Assembly: GCF_020360975.1 (NCBI RefSeq)
Contig: NW_025408669.1
Location: forward strand, 1,240,001 to 1,304,000
Reading direction: 5' to 3'
Source: Hirsutella rhossiliensis
Lineage: Eukaryota > Ascomycota > Sordariomycetes > Hypocreales > Ophiocordycipitaceae
Length of the DNA stretch: 64,000 nucleotides
The notes under the pieces are model-generated. The model made no database searches, was not told the DNA's origin, and saw nothing but the letters and a program-made list of their open reading frames with translations. A program made the translations under genes and the position numbers. How positions within the stretch are numbered: position 1 is the first letter of the stretch; every line of letters starts with the position of its first letter. Below, piece after piece: positions 33,472 through 44,129 of this stretch.

Positions 33472-34424
33472 CGCCTGATGAGGGCGACTGAGAGCGCCGT
33501 GAAGCGAACCGAATGACAAGAGAGGAGCAAAGGATGCAGGCCTTGTCCGGTTCTCGCAGTGCCTGCCCACGCTGGTGGGCAGGGGAAATACAGAGCCGTA
33601 TGTCCATGGCAGTTGGCGCGGTGCCCGCACTCGAACAATGCTAAGGGATCAAGAGGCCAGGTTTATACTTGGATTGTCGAGCTGACCATTGTCTTGATAT
33701 TGTTCTCTGCTTGCCCACTGTTGACACAGGAGCGCATCTACCCACGCACGGCCTCCACCCCACCCCACCTTGGCTTCGGCGCCTGTCCCCCAGGTAAAGC
33801 GAGAAGAAGAAGGGCGCGAACAAATGATCTTGTTGCGGCTCCAGGTCGGCAGCCGACGAGCCGCTCAGCTCTACGGGCTGAGGATCACGTTGCCATAGGC
33901 GGAGGAGTCGTTTCTTGGTGGCCGGCCCCTTCTTTCGCCAACCGAGGCCTTGATACCGAGCCTCGCCGCATTGATGAATGATGTCGACTCAGCGGTGATC
34001 AATCGCATGCAATCACACGAGTGTTGTGTTGGTAGGACCATCGCTTCCTTACCGCCCAGGAACATTGCGGCCCAATCGCCTGTTGGCTGAGGCGGAGAAG
34101 TAAAGCGACATGCAGGGAGGGAGAAGTGTGACGAGAGGCCATCGGCTTGACTGATGCACACCCGAGCACTCTGTCGCTTGTTGTTGGAAGTGACGCGTAG
34201 TCGCCTCGCAAAGGACGTCAATACAGTGTTTTGACACAGTATTGTTATATTTCACGCACGGGGACTATCCCGGTGCGTCAGAGCACCCCCCTGCCCCGCG
34301 GTTTATCTGGGCGAAATTTCGTACCAACTTATTGCAGTGCAGAGTGCAGACATAGCCCTGGCGAAAAGACGACTTCTCTGCGCAGCGACGCTGTGTTTCA
34401 ATGCGCCAGATCTCCCATAGCAAC
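33472..34424. promoter_or_regulatory. Divergent upstream region Ste6/PBDC1
   Basis: About 950 bp between divergent start codons. No gene, repeat or clear TATA box seen. Confidence 0.45.
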
Positions 34425-35102
34425 ATGGATCCAATGGAGAGCTTGTCGACGGGCCCCGTACCCAAAGACTTCAAGGCCGAGGATGCCGGAAACATGGAGG
34501 AGGTGCGTCGAGTTGCAAGACCCAACCTGACTGGCGGCTGACCAACGGTTCGCGGTGCAGATAGAGAAGCAGTTCGCCGTGAAGGTCGTCAAGCACATGC
34601 AGACGTACTGGTCCATCCTCGAGAAGGTCAAGGGCTCGACCATCCGGCTGACCAAGATGGACGACGACATATACAACCACCTCAAAGAGGCCTTTCCCAA
34701 CTTCGACCCCGCTGCTACCATTGACGAGGACGAAATGAAGAGCAAGACAGGCAAGGAGCGCTGGAGGACCTTTATGATGACATACGAAAAGAAAGTCGAC
34801 GACTACAACTTTGGCACCATGGTCCGAAACAGCCCCAAGGTCGAGTACGAGGAGAACACCACCATCTTTGGTAGGATGAATACCAGTTGTCCGAGCTGTG
34901 CCCATGTCCTGACGCCTCATCCGCAGTCCCCAGAATGCAGTTCTACGCTATCGAGATTGCCAGGTGCTTTTGCCTCGCCCCATTCACTCTCTATCCCGTG
35001 TTGTGAGATGGCGCTTGCTGACGCGGCAGCCACAGAAACAAGAACGGTTTGAACGACTGGATCTACGAGCAGGCGCAGGTACAAGCTGCCAGTTCAAAGT
35101 AG
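34425..35102 (+). CDS. PBDC1 family protein (yeast Chp1/YPL225W homologue)
   Basis: Small cytosolic protein of the family once called polysaccharide biosynthesis domain-containing 1; the yeast member is reported as a dedicated co-translational chaperone of elongation factor eEF1A. Four exons, 34425-34502, 34561-34870, 34927-34963 and 35036-35102, giving 163 aa; the three introns are 58, 56 and 72 nt. The protein runs MDPMESLSTGPVPKDF..., FAVKVVKHMQTYWSILEKV, IRLTKMDDDIYNHLKEAFPNF, DEMKSKTGKERWRTFMMTYE, VDDYNFGTMVRNSP, YEENTTIFVPRMQFYAIEIARNKNGLNDWIYEQ. These blocks match the animal and yeast proteins end to end, including the TRxDDxIYxHF-like and FxPRxQFxAIEIARN motifs. Every junction was checked for frame. 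Older annotation as a polysaccharide enzyme is misleading. Confidence 0.92.
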
Positions 35103-35706
35103 CTGCGACCGGAAGCGTCCATTGTGAGCAACGACACCCGGATTCAGATCTCGACCGATGCAATATCAACGCCCGAGCCGCCGATGGTCGTCCAGGCTTG
35201 TCCGCGCTCCCACCAGGGAGAGCCAGCGAGTCGCTGCAAAACGAATCGAATGCGCTTACGGGTGACAATAATTCTCTCGAGACGCAGTCCCGTCCTTGGC
35301 CGTCTCATCACGTGAGGCCCGGCATCGACCCCGACGGCACAGGGAGGTTTAAGAGAGGCGTGTAGGAAGTCGAGTCAAGAGGAGCTCCTAATCGTCCGTC
35401 TTCACCTGGACACACATAGCGCATGCACCTGTTCAAGACTTGCCATTTTATCTTGGGCTATGTATGCCATAGGTGACGAACGCAGCTTGTCGCGAGCCGA
35501 GTAATGGTGTCAAGGCCACTGCTTTGCGAAGAAACTCAAAGCTCCGTCATGAGAGTAACATGTGCCATGATCAAGTACAGCTGTTCCGGAGAATCATGCC
35601 ACACCGTCATCTGACGGTCAAGGCTGGTTGCGCGCAACATGTCCACGCGGAACATGTGCGTCTGGCGAATTTCGAGGCATCTCTACTGGTGGCCTAAACA
35701 GCCACC
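35103..35706. other. Convergent intergenic region PBDC1/MFS
   Basis: About 600 bp of shared 3' flank; no gene recognised. Confidence 0.5.
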
Positions 35707-37630
35707 TTATTTCTGCAGAGACTGTCCTGAGAGTTAGACGTCATCTCTCCACTCGTTGGAGAAGCCAGGTCCGGCTTCTTTGCGCTGAACTTACGGTTGC
35801 GAATCTGCTCCTGGTCCGGACCGATTCCCCGAAAAAGACCAGCACCCACGGCGTAATGGTCAGCACCGTCGCGATGCCTCCCAGGAGGCCGCCCGCGCCC
35901 CTGAGCCCCAGATTGCTGAATAAGGCTCTGGTCAGCAGGGGAAAGCCCCCGCCGACAATATTCCTGCAGCAGCTTTGCGCAGCCAGGGCGGATGAGGCGT
36001 AGGCGCCGTATGCGTCGGCCAGGTAGTTGAAGGTGGCGAGGTAGACGGAGTAGATGCCGCAGGTGGCGAAGCCCAGGCCGACGGCCTCTGCATACCCGTC
36101 CATGTATCGTGGGCACATGAAGGCGCCAAAGAGGCCGGCGGGGAGGAACATGGCGGTGACGCAGGCAAAGTAGAGCCTAGCCTCGGGCGATTCTGGGGGC
36201 AGCCTGCGTCTCAGCAAGGCCCAGAACTTGGAGTCGCTGTACCGGAAGCCGTCGTCGTGGGCCCTCCACTGTGGATGCTGCAAGAGCTGCTGCTGCGCGA
36301 TGCTCACGACCGTCGCGACGGCGCCCGCCACAATCATGGCCACGTATACGCGGCCCGCCTTGTCCAGATCCGTCTCGTACAGAAAGGGGACGACGGAAAA
36401 GGACAAGTACAGGATGCCCCAGGAGAAGGCGGCCCAAAGCGAGAAGCAGAAGACGATGGGCTCTGTGAACAGCATGTGGAACGGTCGCTGGATGGACAGT
36501 GTCATCATCTTGCGCACAGGGGGTCGCTGCTCGTCCTCCCTGACCAGCCATCGAATCCGCCGCAACTGACTCTGTGGAGTGTCGCCGCCGCCCTCTCCCC
36601 CGAGCGTGGCGTCGCTCAAGCCATCCGAGGTATTGATGGCCATGCTCGCAGGGCCCAATGTCCACAGGCCATAGGTGCCTTGACCTTCCAGCTCGGCATA
36701 CCACTTATTCAAAAGCTGTGCCCTTTTCGTCAGCAGCACCGACGCCCGGCTCTCCTTGCACAGGACGAAGATGGCTACCACCAAGACTGCGTCCATGATG
36801 ACCTGGTGCCAAAACACCCACTTCCACGCCAGCGTTGGATTGCTGATGCTTTGGACCAACGCCGTCGCCACCAACGGGCCTGCCCCTGTGCCGGTCAACA
36901 CGGCGCAGCTAAACAGAGCCATGGGGGTGTTCCTGTCCTTGTTGTCCCACAGGTCGGCAATGACGCCACCGACGACGGCACTAAAGACCGAGGCTCCGAC
37001 CCCAGTGAGCAAGCGAGCGACCAACATGCCGGTGGCGTTGGGCATGAAGGAACAAGCAACTTGGGAGACAACAAAGACGATTCCGGCAGCGACGAAGACG
37101 GGGAAGCGGCCCCAGATCTCGGAGATGGGTGCCAGGGCCATGGGGGCAATGGCGAAGCCAAGGCAGAAGGTGGTGATGCCCACCAAGATGACGAGGCGGC
37201 TTGTACCGAAGTCTTGGGCCATGACGGCCGCAGGCGGCGAGTAGGACCCGGCTGCGTAGGCCGTGAGAAAGGTTGCGGTGCAGGACATGGCGAGGAGGAC
37301 GTATTTCCGCACGGGGCTCCATGTGAGCGGCGAGTCGAGGCGCCTCAGGTCGGGGCAGGGCGGCGGTTGTTGGCCGTGCTCAGCCGCTGGCAATGTGGGC
37401 AGAAGGGTGTCGAATGTGAGGTACAGATATGAAATGGGACTGTGGGCATCCAGGCTCGCCGGTGCCGGCCTGGTCCGACCCTTCTCGCTTCGCACGTCTG
37501 GTCGAGCGCGGCTCCAAGACTCGGACCGATCCGATTCGGCGCCCGTGTCACGAGTCGACGCCCCATGGTGTCGCTGCGCCTTTACCATTGGGGGCTTTTT
37601 GACAGCGTCCCATGTCCTCCTGCCTGACAT
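35707..37630 (-). CDS. MFS transporter, DHA1 (multidrug/polyamine) type
   Basis: A 12-helix major facilitator of the drug:H+ antiporter-1 group, about 613 aa, probably in the plasma membrane. Exon 1 is 37630-35795. A likely 82-nt intron (35794-35713, GTAAGT..CTGCAG, branch CTAAC) leaves a last exon of one Lys codon and the stop (35712-35707), so the protein ends RTRSRFATK. Reading through instead would add about 17 residues to a stop at 35741. The N-terminal about 105 residues are hydrophilic. Helices start at KYVLLAMSCTATFLTAYAAG; motif A-like GFAIAPMALAPISEIWGRFPVF, motif B-like ARLLTGVGAS and motif C-like TGTGAGPLVA follow. A long central loop lies between helices 6 and 7, then FVVPFLYE-type and final FNYLADAYGAYASSALAAQSCCRNIVGGGFPLL, typical of this group. 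Substrate unknown. Confidence 0.9.
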
Positions 37631-38392
37631 TGAGAGAGCAAGGCGGGATGTCGTTGGGAAACACGGGGACGTGCTGGAGGATCCGCTGGCAGCGCCCCTG
37701 GCAGAGGCTGGATATGTATCATGATGATTTCTTGCTCCGTGGACTGGCTGAGACCGTTGGGCGACGCCGAGGGAGGAATGCCGACGGGGTTATCCACCCG
37801 GGGCTTGAAGTCAGGGAGATGCAGCATGGGGTCGGATCTAACCCCGGGAATAAGGGGCGGACGAGAGCCGGGCTTTGCAATCGTGGGCTTGTTGAGATGG
37901 TTGGATGGCCAGGTGGTGGCTGGCGGTACGTTTTAAGCCGCCCATGTCATTGCAGCTCAACCTCGGTCATCGAGACGTCAAGCTGGAAACGGCTTGAGAA
38001 TGCCGACGGGGAAAGCGCCCGAGCTTGGCCACCAGGCTGGTACATCTTATCTAACCTCTCTACCTCTTCTCCCCCTTTCTTCTTTCATCATGTCCTTGTA
38101 TGCATAAATGCTGACTTGATGCCTTGTTTATTCCCAATCGTGACCGGGTCTTGCTACTCAGGGACGGGTCCCAGACACGGCACGCCGCGGCTGTAAGCAG
38201 GGATCGGCAGCCTCTACAATCTACACCTTGCTGTGGAATGCGGACATGTACTGCAAAGACGGGCTGAGCGCCAAGGTCATCCCCTTCCGGCCTTGCCCCG
38301 TGCAGCCTAGCCGGCATGTCCGTAGATTCCGAATGTGACAAGCTCCATGATCCAGGTGAGAGCGTGAATATCTGCGTATGCGTAACCCCTGC
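37631..38392. other. Intergenic, between MFS gene and membrane glycoprotein gene
   Basis: About 760 bp upstream of the MFS gene and downstream of the next minus-strand gene. No gene recognised. Confidence 0.45.
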
Positions 38393-39448
38393 CTAGCTCG
38401 TCGGATGGCCGGCGCACTTGCCGTCCAAGCTAGGCTGAGGTTGAGCATGCACCGCGGTGGCCGGCTCTGTGGCCATCTCGAAGGGGCCCATGGCATGTGC
38501 AGGCGCCGAGCCACCCGAGTCAGCCGGCAGCTCACGAGGGCCTGTCGGCCTGTGCTCCATCTCTGCGGGCGGCCCCCGATACCGCTGCTGCTGCGTTGCT
38601 GGCTCCGGGCTTGCTGAGACGATCCCGTCATTGCCAGCGGTTCCAGAACCACTGGGTGCCGTCGCTCCTTTCTTGCTCCTCAACCGGCGTCTGAACGTCC
38701 AAAGCACAACCGCAAGCACCAGAGCCAGCACCCCAAACGCGGTGCCGACAGCTATCGCCGCAACGTACCCCGGCCCGAGGGGAGCTGTCCCGGAGGCTGC
38801 CGCTATGGATTCCGCGGTCCATGTCGTGCTTACGACTACTACCGGGGTCAGTGTTGTTGTTGTTGCTGCTGTCGTGTGAGAAGAGTCTATAGGGGACGTG
38901 GATTCGGCAAGGGTGATTGTGCGCGTGGGCAGGGGGACAGATGCCCCGGCCCCGGGCCCTGGACCCTTGGCTGTACCGTGCTTCAGATCCTCGCGCCGCC
39001 ATCGAACCTCAAAGGCGGGCGCAGAGAGAATGGTGTTCGCGAAGACGGTCGTTGCATACCGTTGATCCTTGTCTGGGGCATTGCAGTCGTAATCTCTGCG
39101 ATCCGTGTCAGCGGCGACAAAAGTCTACCCCGTCCTGTGCGCTCAAACAAAGGCTGGCCTGCTGCCTTACTCTGGTATGCATCTGACTGCAGTCTCGCCG
39201 TCTCGAAGCGGCCATCCGTCACTCGGCCCGACTGTCTGCGTGCAATGCGCCATGTATCCAACAAAGCACACCCCGGGCGAGTAGAAGCCATTACGGGTCC
39301 AGAGGTCGACGCCGCCCGGTATTCGACACTCTGCGAAATCGGCGGCCATGATGGGCTCTTGACATGGAACCGCGCGGTCCGTCATTCGCATGTACGGAAC
39401 CGCCTTGCCGGCACTGGAGAGGGTGCTGACGCCCATGCTATCGAGCAT
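38393..39448 (-). CDS. Cys-rich single-pass membrane protein (Mid2-like architecture)
   Basis: Two exons, 39448-39171 and 39095-38393, joined across a 75-nt intron (GTAAGG..CGCAG), about 326 aa. The N-terminal part resembles a Cys-rich extracellular domain common in filamentous ascomycetes: GFYSPGVCFVGYMAHCTQ, GETAVRCIPE, DYDCN, then PAFEVRWRREDL. A Ser/Thr/Pro-rich stretch follows (ESTSPIDSSHTTAATTTT), likely O-glycosylated, then one hydrophobic helix VAAIAVGTAFGVLALVLAVVLW and a stop-transfer block FRRRLRSKK, with a disordered cytosolic tail of about 95 residues. This is the layout of wall-stress sensors such as Mid2. No signal peptide is visible from the ATG at 39448, so an upstream exon may be missing. 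Function unknown beyond a cell-surface role. Confidence 0.7.
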
Positions 39449-40266
39449 GTGCTTGTCTCAACTGAGGTCGTCGCTGATATGTGGCCCCGCGCCAATGGAG
39501 CGGATATGCCTGGAGGATGCGAGACGAGACGCGAGAGATATCCTCGCTGGCGGTATAATGATCAAGGCCACTAGAACAAATGAGAATCTGGCGGGATATC
39601 CGGTTGAAGACGGCGGCGGATTTGACAACGAGGGCTATCAAGGCCTGGGGGCACAAAGAGGCATACCGAGTCGGATGATTGTTTGCTGGCCTGGCAAAGA
39701 CCGCTCCAGGCTGCGCCAACTACCTTGGATCCGGCGGCACCTTCACATGGAGAGAATGCACTGGCGAAGCAAAGGATGCAAGATTCTTTTCGCCAATCGG
39801 AGTCTTGCCTTGAACGAGCAAGGAAAACGACAAGAAGCAATCACTCCTCCGGCGTCCGGCAGCTTGACGCGAGCGAGGGCGCATCGTGGGACAAAAGACG
39901 CGGCACGCCTGTGATGCGGTCTGCCGCTTTGTGCACTTCGTCACTCATCTTGGTTTGCTTCCCCTCGCCTCATTTCCTCACTCCTTGCACCCGTGTCGAG
40001 GGAGTCACATGGGGGAGGGCCGGGGCATAAAAAAGGCCATTCACGGCGCGAGCTCCACGTCTAGAAGAGACTCAATCTAGTACACGTATGCTAATCAGGT
40101 CCGCCCGCGCTCCGGACGATGGATAGTCACCAACATGTCTTGGTTCGTTCGAAGCTGGCGAAGCATTTGCTAGACTTGTGCTGGTTGTGTCCACTTGTCA
40201 TGTCGAGTACAAGTAGTGGACAGAGAGGAAACGCATCGGCAGCCATCCCACGACGGCCGAGCAAGT
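39449..40266. other. Intergenic, membrane glycoprotein to DUF1769 gene
   Basis: About 820 bp. It could contain an unseen signal-peptide exon of the membrane glycoprotein gene; otherwise nothing recognised. Confidence 0.4.
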
Positions 40267-41461
40267 CTAGTCGATGTCGTCGGGGTAGTTCCCAGCGCCG
40301 GCCTTGGCGTACCGCGGCAAGGGCTGCCCTTCCAGGGTGCGTATCTCATTGTGCTGGCTGAAGGCCTTTTCTCCGATGAAGGTTCCGGGGGCAGCCTCGG
40401 CCACCCGTTCTGCCGCACCCTCTTTGAGGGTTCCGTCTTCGTTGACGTCCTCCTTGAGATAGAGGGTAAAGAGGATGACGAGATAAACCTCGCCCGTATC
40501 CTTGTTTCGAAGGACATATCTAAGCTGATGTGAGCGCCTGCAAGCAGGGATTCCCTGAAGTGGTTAAAATAAGACTCTAAAGAAAGGGGTTGAATTTCGG
40601 GGGACATTGGCTCCTCCCAACTAGTTTTCACTGCAGCGGCATTCTCGCAAGGACCGTCCGGGCGAAAGAAAAAGGCGAGTTTTGCACTCACCTCAAACCC
40701 TGGCCGTCCCAGTACTTGACGATGGGAAGTTGAAATCCCGGCAGCCTGAGGGCCAAGTTGGCAAAGTCGAGATATGGGTTGAAGAAGTCGAGGCCATAGG
40801 TCTGGCCATATTGAAACACCCACTTGGCCTTGTTTGCGTCTCGCAACGCCCACTTCATGCGGCCCTTGCTGTCACGAGGCATGCCAATGGAGCTCCGGGA
40901 GCGAGAGCCCTGCTCGTCCCCTCCCTCGTTGAAGCACAGGCCCCCCTTGGTTTCATTGCATTCGCCGGGGCCGACATGAAGGACGTTGAAGGAGCTAAGG
41001 GCCGGGCCGTAGAGGTAGGGCTTGTCGGCGTAGGCGTCGCCATCGAGGCCGGGATCGATCCACCACTTGACGATGCTCATGGCGGTGCTGAAGCCGGGTG
41101 GCAGCTTGTCGCGAATAGGGCGGTCGAAGTCGTTGCCAAACTGCAGGTCGGTGCCCTTGATGCCACTGCATCTCGCGTCCGAGCCGGCGGACTGACGTGA
41201 CGAAGGCTTGTGCGGGGTGAATCGGAGGGAAATGCTGTACTGGTCCTTGTTGTAGGCATGGGGCTTTGTCGAGAAGTAGCTAGACGTGGAAGGGGATCCG
41301 CGGGGCAGGCCCTGGTAGTTGCGTATCCTGACGTTGAGCTCGATGTCGGCGGCGGGGCTTTGGATCTGCAGCGGGTGCGGCTTGTTGACGGGCACCTCTT
41401 CGTGGGTGTCCTCGTCGTAGCCGGGGCCCGCCGTGATGCGGAGGATATACTTGTCCGCCAT
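40267..41461 (-). CDS. DUF1769 (UPF0590) family protein
   Basis: Conserved fungal protein of unknown biochemical function. Two exons, 41461-40692 and 40519-40267, about 340 aa. The 172-nt intron (GTGAGT..GCTTAG) joins YWDGQGLR to YVLRNKDTGEVYLVILFTLYLKEDV in frame. Conserved blocks: MADKYILRITAGPGYD, VRIRNYQGLPRGSPSTSSYF, QYSISLRFTPHK, DLQFGNDFDRPIRDKLPPGFSTAMSIVKWWIDPGLDGDAYADKPYLYGP, WVFQYGQTYGLDFFNPYLDFANLALRLPGFQLPIVKYWDGQ, and a C-terminal IGEKAFSQHNEIRTLEG. There are no transmembrane segments or known catalytic motifs. The many conserved aromatic and Asp residues suggest a binding or enzymatic fold, but I cannot name one. Confidence 0.88.
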
Positions 41462-42421
41462 GGCGGGGGATTGTCGTCGTCGTCGAGGGTGAGCTCGTGA
41501 CGATATCAGGTCTTGGTTGGCGAGGGCGAGTTGAGTCGGGTGCGTAACAAGACGAGTCTGGGGTGCAAGGAGGAGAGAGTTGATTGATTAAGAGGCGGAA
41601 CAAACGGGAGCACACAGTCCATGAGCAGGAACGACACTTTGCAGGATGATGCGCTCTCCTTTGTTAGTTGGCGAGGCCGTTTCATGACGCAGCGACTTTG
41701 AGGGTGGGCGCAGTTGCCCCTTCCGTGTTCCGGACGCACGCTTGCGGGCGGCCAACCTTGTCTACTAAGAATCTGTGCACGCACGGCCTACGCATCAACA
41801 CGTGCCTGATGCCTTTTGTGTGTCAGGAAGAGTAGTGAGGTTTGGCGAACGCCTAGGCTCCCCACACTTCGCCGCGGTGGCGGCTGCATGTCATTGCAGG
41901 TTTTCCGAGCCGAGGTCGTGGTGGCGAGGACGAAAGCACGAGGCGCGAGGCACGCACGAGCACGACGTAGCCGACCGGTCAGTGGCAGCCTGGGCGCACA
42001 TTGCCAGCCGCTCTCTCGTTCTGTGTGTGTGTTTGTGTGTTCAATGCCTGTCGCGTCTGAAAAGGCAAGAGGGCCTCCAGGTTGGAAAGATGGAAAGACA
42101 CATGCCCAGGCGAGGATTCTCGATCGAAGCGACGTACCGACGCAGGTACTTATTACGGTCTGCACTTTGCAGGTACAACCGCAACGCCCTGGAACAATCA
42201 GCCCGGAATTTGCGACTTCAACCCTTTTGACCCAACAAAACAGCATGAATTGGCGAGCCAGATCTACTGCATCCAACAGCTTCTCAAACCCGCCAACCCG
42301 TTAATTAGACTGTCCCGTAGCCATCAGTACAATGTTTCTTCCCTAGACAAGCCCGTATCTTTCAACGCCGCAGCCACCACCACACCCCCCCGACTCCCCA
42401 GACTCCCCAGGCCCCCAGACG
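41462..42421. promoter_or_regulatory. Divergent upstream region DUF1769/alpha-beta hydrolase
   Basis: About 960 bp between divergent start codons. A C-rich run lies just upstream of the hydrolase ATG (42380-42420). No gene recognised. Confidence 0.45.
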
Positions 42422-43978
42422 ATGATTGGCACATCCCTTGGCGAATGGATCCTGATTCGCCTCACCATCCTCCTCTTCCGTTACACTCCGCTGCTCTACG
42501 TCGCCCTTCTTGCCGCCCTCTGCCTCGGGCATGGCGTCATCCCATGGAATAGCACCGCTGCCAGGACCTTGTGCGCCTTGCTTGCCTCCGAGGCGCTCTT
42601 CTATGCCTTTGTCTGGATCCCCTATACGCGGAGGCTGCGCCAACCGGCCTCACATCCCGCGCCTCTATCGCCCTCGGCCCGAAGCGACCTCTTTCGTCGA
42701 TGCATGGCCAATGTCGCCAACCCCGAGAGCTATCTGCGAGGCTGGTTCTTGGGAGCCGACATCGACGACATCGGCCACCAAAATGTGCGCGAATTCCTTC
42801 TCTGGGCCTTCTTCGACATGAGCGAGGCGGATGCGCTTATTAGTCCGCATCGCGAAGCCATCTCGGCCGAGCTCGATGACTACGTCGCCATTGCCGAAGC
42901 GCGCCTGGGCCGCCCTCTTGGTCCGGGCCGCGGGTCGGCCCAATCCCTGCGCCTCACATTGGACCGCATCGACACGGCATACCGCAGCCTGGCCTGGTAC
43001 GTGGTCATCCTCGCCGTTGACCACGCGTCCCACGTGGCCATGTCCTGGCACGGCTTTCGCTACTACGCCAGGGCGCCCGCTGCAGCTGCCAATACCTTTC
43101 CACCCAGGCCCTTGGAGCTCTTGGCGCGCCGCCGGTCGCCCGCGCCGGGCCTGGGCTACTGGTATCATCCCCATCAATCAGGCCAAGACGACCTCCCTGT
43201 TCTCTTCTTCCACGGCATTGGCATCGGCCTCTGGACGTATGTGCGCTTCCTCACCGACCTGCGTGCGGCCAGCAAGCCAGGGGCCAATGGTCGTGGCCGC
43301 GGCGTCATCGCCGTCGAGATTCTTTCCGTCTCGTTCCGCCTCACGCCTCCTGTGCTCGGCAAGGCAGATTTCTTGCAGGAAATGGCGAGCATCCTGGATC
43401 ATCACAGCGGGTGGGACAAGTTCACGATGGTGTCGCATTCGTACGGCTCAGTCCCGAGCACCCACGTCCTTCTCTCTCCGACGCTGGGCCCTCGAGTCCC
43501 GTCGGTGGTCCTTGTCGATCCTGTCACAGTCATGCTTCACATGCCCGGCGTGGCTTACAACTTCACGCGAAGGCGTCCCAGGCAAGCCAACGAATGGCAA
43601 CTGTGGTATTTTGCCAGTACCGATCCCGGGGTTGCCCACTGTCTCGGGCGACATTTCTTTTGGCGCGAGAACATTATCTGGAAAGAAGACTTGCTCTCAT
43701 GTGGCGGCAAGGACTCGGTGGCCAGGAAAGCCGTCGTCTTCTTGGCGGGCAGGGACTTGATTGTGGATGCGGCAGCGGTTGCGCAATACCTTGGAGAGGA
43801 ACAGGCGACAAGTTCCGAGAATGGCAGAGTCGGGGCAGTCCACCACAAGAACAGTCATGGTCGAACTGGTAAGGTGGACGTGATTGTGTCCCCCAATCTC
43901 GACCACGCACAGATATTCGACAGAAGGCTCGACCACAGACGACTGATTGAAATAGTAGGGCGTCACTGCAGGGGGTGA
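42422..43978 (+). CDS. Membrane-anchored alpha/beta hydrolase-fold protein
   Basis: Single exon, 518 aa. Two or three N-terminal hydrophobic segments (LIRLTILLFRYTPLLYVALLAALCLG; TLCALLASEALFYAFVWIPY) would tether it to a membrane. A helical region with NPESYLRGWFLGADIDDIGHQNVREFLLWAFF follows, a block found in a group of fungal hydrolases. The fold begins at LPVLFFHGIGIGLWTYVRFL (oxyanion-hole HG). The putative nucleophile elbow is VSHSYGSVPSTHVL (Ser near residue 340), with Ser-His-Ser-Tyr-Gly in place of Gly-x-Ser-x-Gly. Downstream are LVDPVTVMLHMP, VFLAGRDLIVDA (likely acid) and PNLDHAQIFD (likely catalytic His). Substrate unknown; lipid or ester hydrolysis at a membrane is a reasonable guess. 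Confidence 0.85.
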   Translation: MIGTSLGEWILIRLTILLFRYTPLLYVALLAALCLGHGVIPWNSTAARTLCALLASEALFYAFVWIPYTRRLRQPASHPAPLSPSARSDLFRRCMANVANPESYLRGWFLGADIDDIGHQNVREFLLWAFFDMSEADALISPHREAISAELDDYVAIAEARLGRPLGPGRGSAQSLRLTLDRIDTAYRSLAWYVVILAVDHASHVAMSWHGFRYYARAPAAAANTFPPRPLELLARRRSPAPGLGYWYHPHQSGQDDLPVLFFHGIGIGLWTYVRFLTDLRAASKPGANGRGRGVIAVEILSVSFRLTPPVLGKADFLQEMASILDHHSGWDKFTMVSHSYGSVPSTHVLLSPTLGPRVPSVVLVDPVTVMLHMPGVAYNFTRRRPRQANEWQLWYFASTDPGVAHCLGRHFFWRENIIWKEDLLSCGGKDSVARKAVVFLAGRDLIVDAAAVAQYLGEEQATSSENGRVGAVHHKNSHGRTGKVDVIVSPNLDHAQIFDRRLDHRRLIEIVGRHCRG

Positions 43979-44129
43979 AGCCGGGCACTCTTCTTCTCAT
44001 AGCCAACGACTGACACCGCAAAAAAACCGGTTGCGACTCTACCCGGTGGAAGCCGTGCTGCATTCGCGTCTTCATCCATCTGCCGGCCCCCTCCATTCCG
44101 TGTTCCGCACTCGATCCTCGAGGCCAGTT

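Noticed and set aside
35741..35797. Alternative MFS C-terminus reading through the donor to a stop at 35741
   Set aside because: It adds a hydrophilic tail not typical of the family, whereas the spliced form ends in the usual RSRFA-K motif; kept as less likely.
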